NCBI GenBank assembly: GCA_902493535.1
Contig: CABUQG010000038.1
Coordinates: 1-7,895, forward strand
Reading direction: 5' to 3'
DNA: 7,895 nucleotides
Source: an uncultured Collinsella sp.
GTDB lineage: Bacteria > Actinomycetota > Coriobacteriia > Coriobacteriales > Coriobacteriaceae
How positions within the stretch are numbered: the stretch's first letter is position 1; each line of letters starts with the position of its first letter. Positions 5,812 to 7,895 of this stretch are shown piece after piece. The position numbers were made by a program, and so were the translations under genes. Below the pieces are notes generated by a model. The model saw nothing but the letters and a program-made list of their open reading frames with translations, had not been told where the DNA came from and searched no databases.

Positions 5812-6735
5812 ATGCTCATTGCATTGCAGGGCGCCGTTTCGCAGGGCGTCCTCTGGGGCATTATGGTGCTTGGCGTGTTTATCACGTTCCGCCTGCTCGA
5901 CATTCCCGATATGACCTGCGACGGCAGCTTTGCCCTCGGCGGCTGCGTCTGCGCCGTGCTCATCGTCAATAACAACGTCGACCCGCTGCTCGCCGTGCTG
6001 GCCGGCATGTGCGCCGGCGCCATCGCGGGCGCCGTCACGGGCATTCTGACCACCGTCTTTGAGATTCCCGCGATCCTCGCCGGAATCCTCACCCAGATCA
6101 GCCTGTGGTCCATCAACCTGCGCATCATGGGCAAGTCCAATACGCCCATTCTTGCCAAGGGCACCGTGTTCTCCGCCGTCAGCAATATGACCGGTCTGCC
6201 GCAGTCCACCGTTGCCATCATCTTGGGCATCCTGCTCGCCGTGGCTATCGTTGCCATCCTGTATTGGTTCTTTGGCACCGAGATCGGCTCGGCGCTGCGA
6301 GCCACCGGCAACAACGAGTACATGATCCGCGCTCTGGGCGTCAACACCAACTCCACCAAGATGATCGCCCTCGTGCTCTCCAACGCCCTCATCGGCCTTT
6401 CGGGCGCGCTCATCTGCCAGAGCCAAAAGTATGCCGACATTGGTATGGGCACCGGTGCCATCGTTATCGGTCTTGCCGCCATTGTTATCGGTGAGGTGCT
6501 CGGCCGTCTGCTGCCCGGCGGCCTCACGCAGTTTAGCGTCCGTCTTGCCTCCGCCGTCTTTGGCTCCGTGGTGTACTTCCTTATCCGCGCCATCGTGCTG
6601 CAGTTGGGCATGGACGCCAACGACATGAAGCTGCTTTCCGCCGTAATTGTCGCTGTGGCCCTGTGCGTACCCGTGGTTTGGGAGCGCTATAAGCTCCGCA
6701 GCTCCTACACGAAGGGGGATGAGGCAGATGCTTAA
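5812..6735 (+). CDS. ABC importer permease (TrpY / ABC.X4-like)
   Basis: The 307-aa integral membrane protein belongs to the BPD_transp_2 (LivH-like) permeases and forms the translocation path of the importer. Hydrophobic segments suitable for membrane spans are near 8-28, 38-52, 58-82, 86-102, 132-154, 184-203, 212-230, 241-264 and 273-290. The cytoplasmic coupling loop is visible as FFGTEIGSALRATGNNEYMIRALGVNT (about 153-179), where the ATPase docks. A conserved family segment, LDIPDMTCDGSFALGG, is at 29-44. ATG 5812 is chosen because AGGAGG (5798-5803) lies 8 nt upstream; an ATG at 5805 is in another frame. The gene overlaps the ATPase start by 8 nt, so the two are probably translationally coupled. 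The C-terminus is a short charged tail (ERYKLRSSYTKGDEADA). Confidence 0.92.
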   Translation: MLIALQGAVSQGVLWGIMVLGVFITFRLLDIPDMTCDGSFALGGCVCAVLIVNNNVDPLLAVLAGMCAGAIAGAVTGILTTVFEIPAILAGILTQISLWSINLRIMGKSNTPILAKGTVFSAVSNMTGLPQSTVAIILGILLAVAIVAILYWFFGTEIGSALRATGNNEYMIRALGVNTNSTKMIALVLSNALIGLSGALICQSQKYADIGMGTGAIVIGLAAIVIGEVLGRLLPGGLTQFSVRLASAVFGSVVYFLIRAIVLQLGMDANDMKLLSAVIVAVALCVPVVWERYKLRSSYTKGDEADA

Positions 6736-7522
6736 GCTCTCGCACGTCAAGAAGACCTTTAACAAGGGCACCGTCACCGAGAAGCGCGCGCTCACCGGCG
6801 TCGACCTCACCCTGAATGACGGCGACTTTGTAACCGTGATCGGCGGCAACGGCGCCGGCAAGTCCACGCTGCTCAACATGATCGCCGGCGTGTACCCGCT
6901 CGATTCGGGCGTTATTGAGCTCGACGGCAACGATATCTCGCGTCTGAGCGAGTCGCAGCGTGCCAAGTACCTGGGCCGCGTGTTCCAGGACCCCATGCGC
7001 GGCACCGCAGCCGACATGCAGATTGCCGAGAACCTGGCCCTCGCCAAGCGTCGCGGCCAGCGTCGCGGCCTTTCGTGGGGCGTCACCAAGGCCGAGAAAG
7101 ATGAGTACGTTGAGCTGCTCAAGCGCCTGGACCTTGGTCTGGACACGCGTCTCAACGCCAAGGTCGGCCTGCTCTCGGGCGGACAGCGCCAGGCACTCAC
7201 CCTGTTGATGGCCACGCTCACCAGGCCGCGCCTGCTGCTGCTCGACGAGCACACCGCGGCCCTCGACCCCAAGACGGCCTCTAAGGTGCTCAACCTGACC
7301 GAGGAGATCGTCGACGAGAACCACCTGACCACGCTCATGGTCACGCACAACATGAACGACGCCATCCGTCTGGGCAACCGTCTGATCATGATGCACGAAG
7401 GCCACGTGATCTACGACGTGGCGGGCGATGAGAAGAAGTCGCTCACCGTAGCCGACCTGCTGCAGAAGTTTGAGGAGGTCTCGGGCGGCGAGCTCGCCAA
7501 CGACCGCATGCTGCTGAGCTAA
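6728..7522 (+). CDS. ABC importer ATPase (TrpZ / ABC.X4-like)
   Basis: The 264-aa nucleotide-binding subunit powers the importer from the cytoplasmic side. All motifs are intact: Walker A GGNGAGKST (39-47), Q-loop Gln87 in VFQDP, signature LSGGQRQ (149-155), Walker B LLLLDEHTAALD (169-180) with catalytic Glu174, and H-loop His207 in MVTHN. Two stretches, GTAADMQIAENLALAKRRGQ and the RGLSWG region (92-118), are the form seen in ABC.X4-type ATPases next to an ABC_sub_bind protein and a LivH-like permease. The start at 6728 has GGGGG (6714-6718) 9 nt upstream, inside the permease 3' end; the longer in-frame start at 6647 would overlap the permease by about 90 nt and has no family match. It is the last gene of the operon, before the terminator at 7577. 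Confidence 0.95.
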   Translation: MLKLSHVKKTFNKGTVTEKRALTGVDLTLNDGDFVTVIGGNGAGKSTLLNMIAGVYPLDSGVIELDGNDISRLSESQRAKYLGRVFQDPMRGTAADMQIAENLALAKRRGQRRGLSWGVTKAEKDEYVELLKRLDLGLDTRLNAKVGLLSGGQRQALTLLMATLTRPRLLLLDEHTAALDPKTASKVLNLTEEIVDENHLTTLMVTHNMNDAIRLGNRLIMMHEGHVIYDVAGDEKKSLTVADLLQKFEEVSGGELANDRMLLS

Positions 7523-7526
7523 AACG

Positions 7527-7555
7527 TGCCAAAAAGGGACAGGTTTATTTTGGCA
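7527..7555. repeat. REP-like hairpin TGCCAAAA / TTTTGGCA
   Basis: TGCCAAAA (7527-7534) and TTTTGGCA (7548-7555) form a perfect 8-bp stem 5 nt after the ATPase stop. The 13-nt loop contains GGGACAGG. The 10-mer AAAGGGACAG occurs here (7533-7542) and again at 7588-7597 in the terminator. It may be a copy of a dispersed intergenic repeat or a weak first terminator for the operon. Confidence 0.4.
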
Positions 7556-7576
7556 GGTTTTATCTGCGCAAACACC

Positions 7577-7616
7577 AAAACCGCCGCAAAGGGACAGACG
7601 TCCTTGCGGCGGTTTT
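7577..7616. terminator. Intrinsic terminator after the ABC operon
   Basis: AAAACCGCCGCAA (7577-7589) pairs perfectly over 13 bp with TTGCGGCGGTTTT (7604-7616). The loop can pair further (GGAC/GTCC). Flanking A and T runs make it look bidirectional. It separates the importer operon from the broken gene at 7681. Confidence 0.88.
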
Positions 7617-7646
7617 CGCATATTATGTCGATAATCCGATATTCAA

Positions 7647-7659
7647 CCAGACATTCTGG
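7647..7659. promoter_or_regulatory. Small palindrome before the broken gene
   Basis: CCAGA (7647-7651) and TCTGG (7655-7659) flank CAT, just upstream of the AAGGA ribosome binding site at 7670. It could be an operator or a leader hairpin of the gene starting at 7681. GATAAT (7630-7635) is a possible -10 without a good -35. Support is only the short symmetry. Confidence 0.2.
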
Positions 7660-7680
7660 CTAAGGACTAAGGAAACTGCC

Positions 7681-7800
7681 ATGAGAAGACCTCTTCCCCG
7701 TCTTGCTTGACCGCCGCACTCCTTACCGGCGTGCTCGCCGGCGCCCCAGCTTACGCCACCGCGACCGCCCCATCTCAAGTTATCGGCCCGTCCGATGTGA
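7681..7800 (+). pseudogene. Secreted-protein gene, frameshifted and cut by an IS
   Basis: An ATG at 7681 with AAGGA-like spacing upstream encodes MRRPLPRLA and then hits TGA at 7708. Shifting frame by one base at the TT of 7707-7708 continues as LTAALLTGVLAGAPAYA, then TATAPSQVIGPS. Joined, these make an ideal Sec signal peptide: a basic n-region, a hydrophobic core and an AYA cleavage site. The lesion fits the loss of one T. The reading is then interrupted at 7801 by an insertion-sequence end. The mature protein is unknown; it would be secreted or cell-wall attached. A TTG start at 7707 would lack both the basic n-region and a ribosome binding site, so a broken gene is more likely. A sequencing error at the T run cannot be excluded for the frameshift. 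Confidence 0.65.
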
Positions 7801-7806
7801 TGAACT

Positions 7807-7840
7807 GCCTCCCATTTCTTGGACATGAGAAATGGGAGGC
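7807..7840 (+). promoter_or_regulatory. IS-end hairpin burying the transposase ribosome binding site
   Basis: GCCTCCCATTTCT (7807-7819) pairs perfectly over 13 bp with AGAAATGGGAGGC (7828-7840), with an 8-nt loop, TGGACATG. The right arm contains GGGAGG (7834-7839), the Shine-Dalgarno of the ATG at 7848, and is followed by TTTCTTT. RNA transcribed into the element from outside would hide the ribosome binding site or terminate. Such protection against impinging transcription is known for other IS elements; applying it here is inference. Confidence 0.65.
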
Positions 7841-7847
7841 TTTCTTT

Positions 7848-7895
7848 ATGCGCGTTGATTTGAGGGTGAAGCATGATGTCGAGGCCAGGAAGGCG
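7848..7895 (+). CDS. N-terminus of the IS element's first ORF (orfA-like)
   Basis: ATG at 7848 has GGGAGG 8 nt upstream and encodes 16 residues, MRVDLRVKHDVEARKA, to the window end. The position just inside an IS3-type terminal repeat and the short basic N-terminus fit the HTH protein OrfA, which is made with OrfB to give the transposase. Sixteen residues are too few for a domain match. Confidence 0.55.
   Translation, partial: MRVDLRVKHDVEARKA

Larger units (their letters stand above)
7801..7895 (+). mobile_element. Left end of an IS3/IS150-like insertion sequence
   Basis: The sequence from 7801 begins TGAACTG, has CCCA at 7811-7814 and TTGGACA at 7819-7825. This matches the terminal inverted repeat pattern of IS150-type IS3 elements (TG-ACTG, CCC-A, TTGGACA). 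An ORF starts 23 nt further in. TGA at 7798-7800 just outside could be one copy of a 3-bp target duplication. The element runs off the window, so its transposase, right end and completeness are not visible. Confidence 0.75.

Noticed and set aside
5791..7389. 532-codon open frame on the minus strand
   Set aside because: It covers the permease and ATPase genes antisense; the translation has no domain and is Arg/Gly/His-rich as expected from a shadow frame.
7623..7874. 83-codon minus-strand open frame across the IS junction
   Set aside because: It spans the IS boundary and the 13-bp hairpin, so it cannot be an ancestral gene, and it has no convincing start signal.
1..7895. tRNA, rRNA or CRISPR array
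   Set aside because: I saw no clover-leaf sequence with a conserved GTTCRANNC arm, no rRNA segments, and no regularly spaced direct repeats on either strand.

Overview
The window is GC-rich coding DNA with short intergenic gaps, strong GGAGG-type ribosome binding sites and clear intrinsic terminators. Gene content and protein style (AsnRS, a lone glucose-type EIIA, a WYL-type regulator, an ABC.X4-type uptake system and an IS3/IS150-like insertion end) suggest a gut actinobacterium of the Coriobacteriia, perhaps Collinsella. That assignment is inference from memory, not from a search.

Layout, left to right. Positions 1-3 hold only the start codon of a minus-strand gene that leaves the window, preceded by a roughly 100-nt untranslated stretch that may fold. 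Positions 128-1027 (minus) encode an alpha/beta-hydrolase of the acetyl-esterase type. A divergent intergenic region (1028-1270) carries candidate promoters for this gene and for a plus-strand glucose-family PTS EIIA (1271-1834), which ends at a strong terminator. Asparaginyl-tRNA synthetase follows (GTG start, 2016-3419) with its own extended -10 promoter and a perfect terminator. Next is a single HTH-WYL-type regulator (3678-4466).

The main functional unit is a three-gene ABC importer: lipoprotein substrate-binding protein (4627-5607), permease (5812-6735) and ATPase (6728-7522). It resembles the TrpXYZ / ABC.X4 family. The permease and ATPase genes overlap by 8 nt. The binding-protein gene is separated from them by 204 nt containing a strong hairpin, which could lower expression of the membrane genes relative to the binding protein. 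The regulator lies directly upstream on the same strand, and related GCTGTTG-AAAA motifs occur upstream of the regulator and at the importer promoter.

The right end (7523-7895) is accessory. It has a REP-like hairpin, a bidirectional-looking terminator, and the first 120 nt of a secreted-protein gene that is broken twice: by an apparent one-base deletion in its signal peptide and by insertion of an IS3/IS150-like element at 7801. The element's terminal hairpin pairs the Shine-Dalgarno of its own first ORF with its terminal repeat. I do not see a clearly new multi-gene system here. The most unusual structures are the IS end hairpin, the intra-operon hairpin, the repeated GCTGTTG motif and the putative leader at 4-127.
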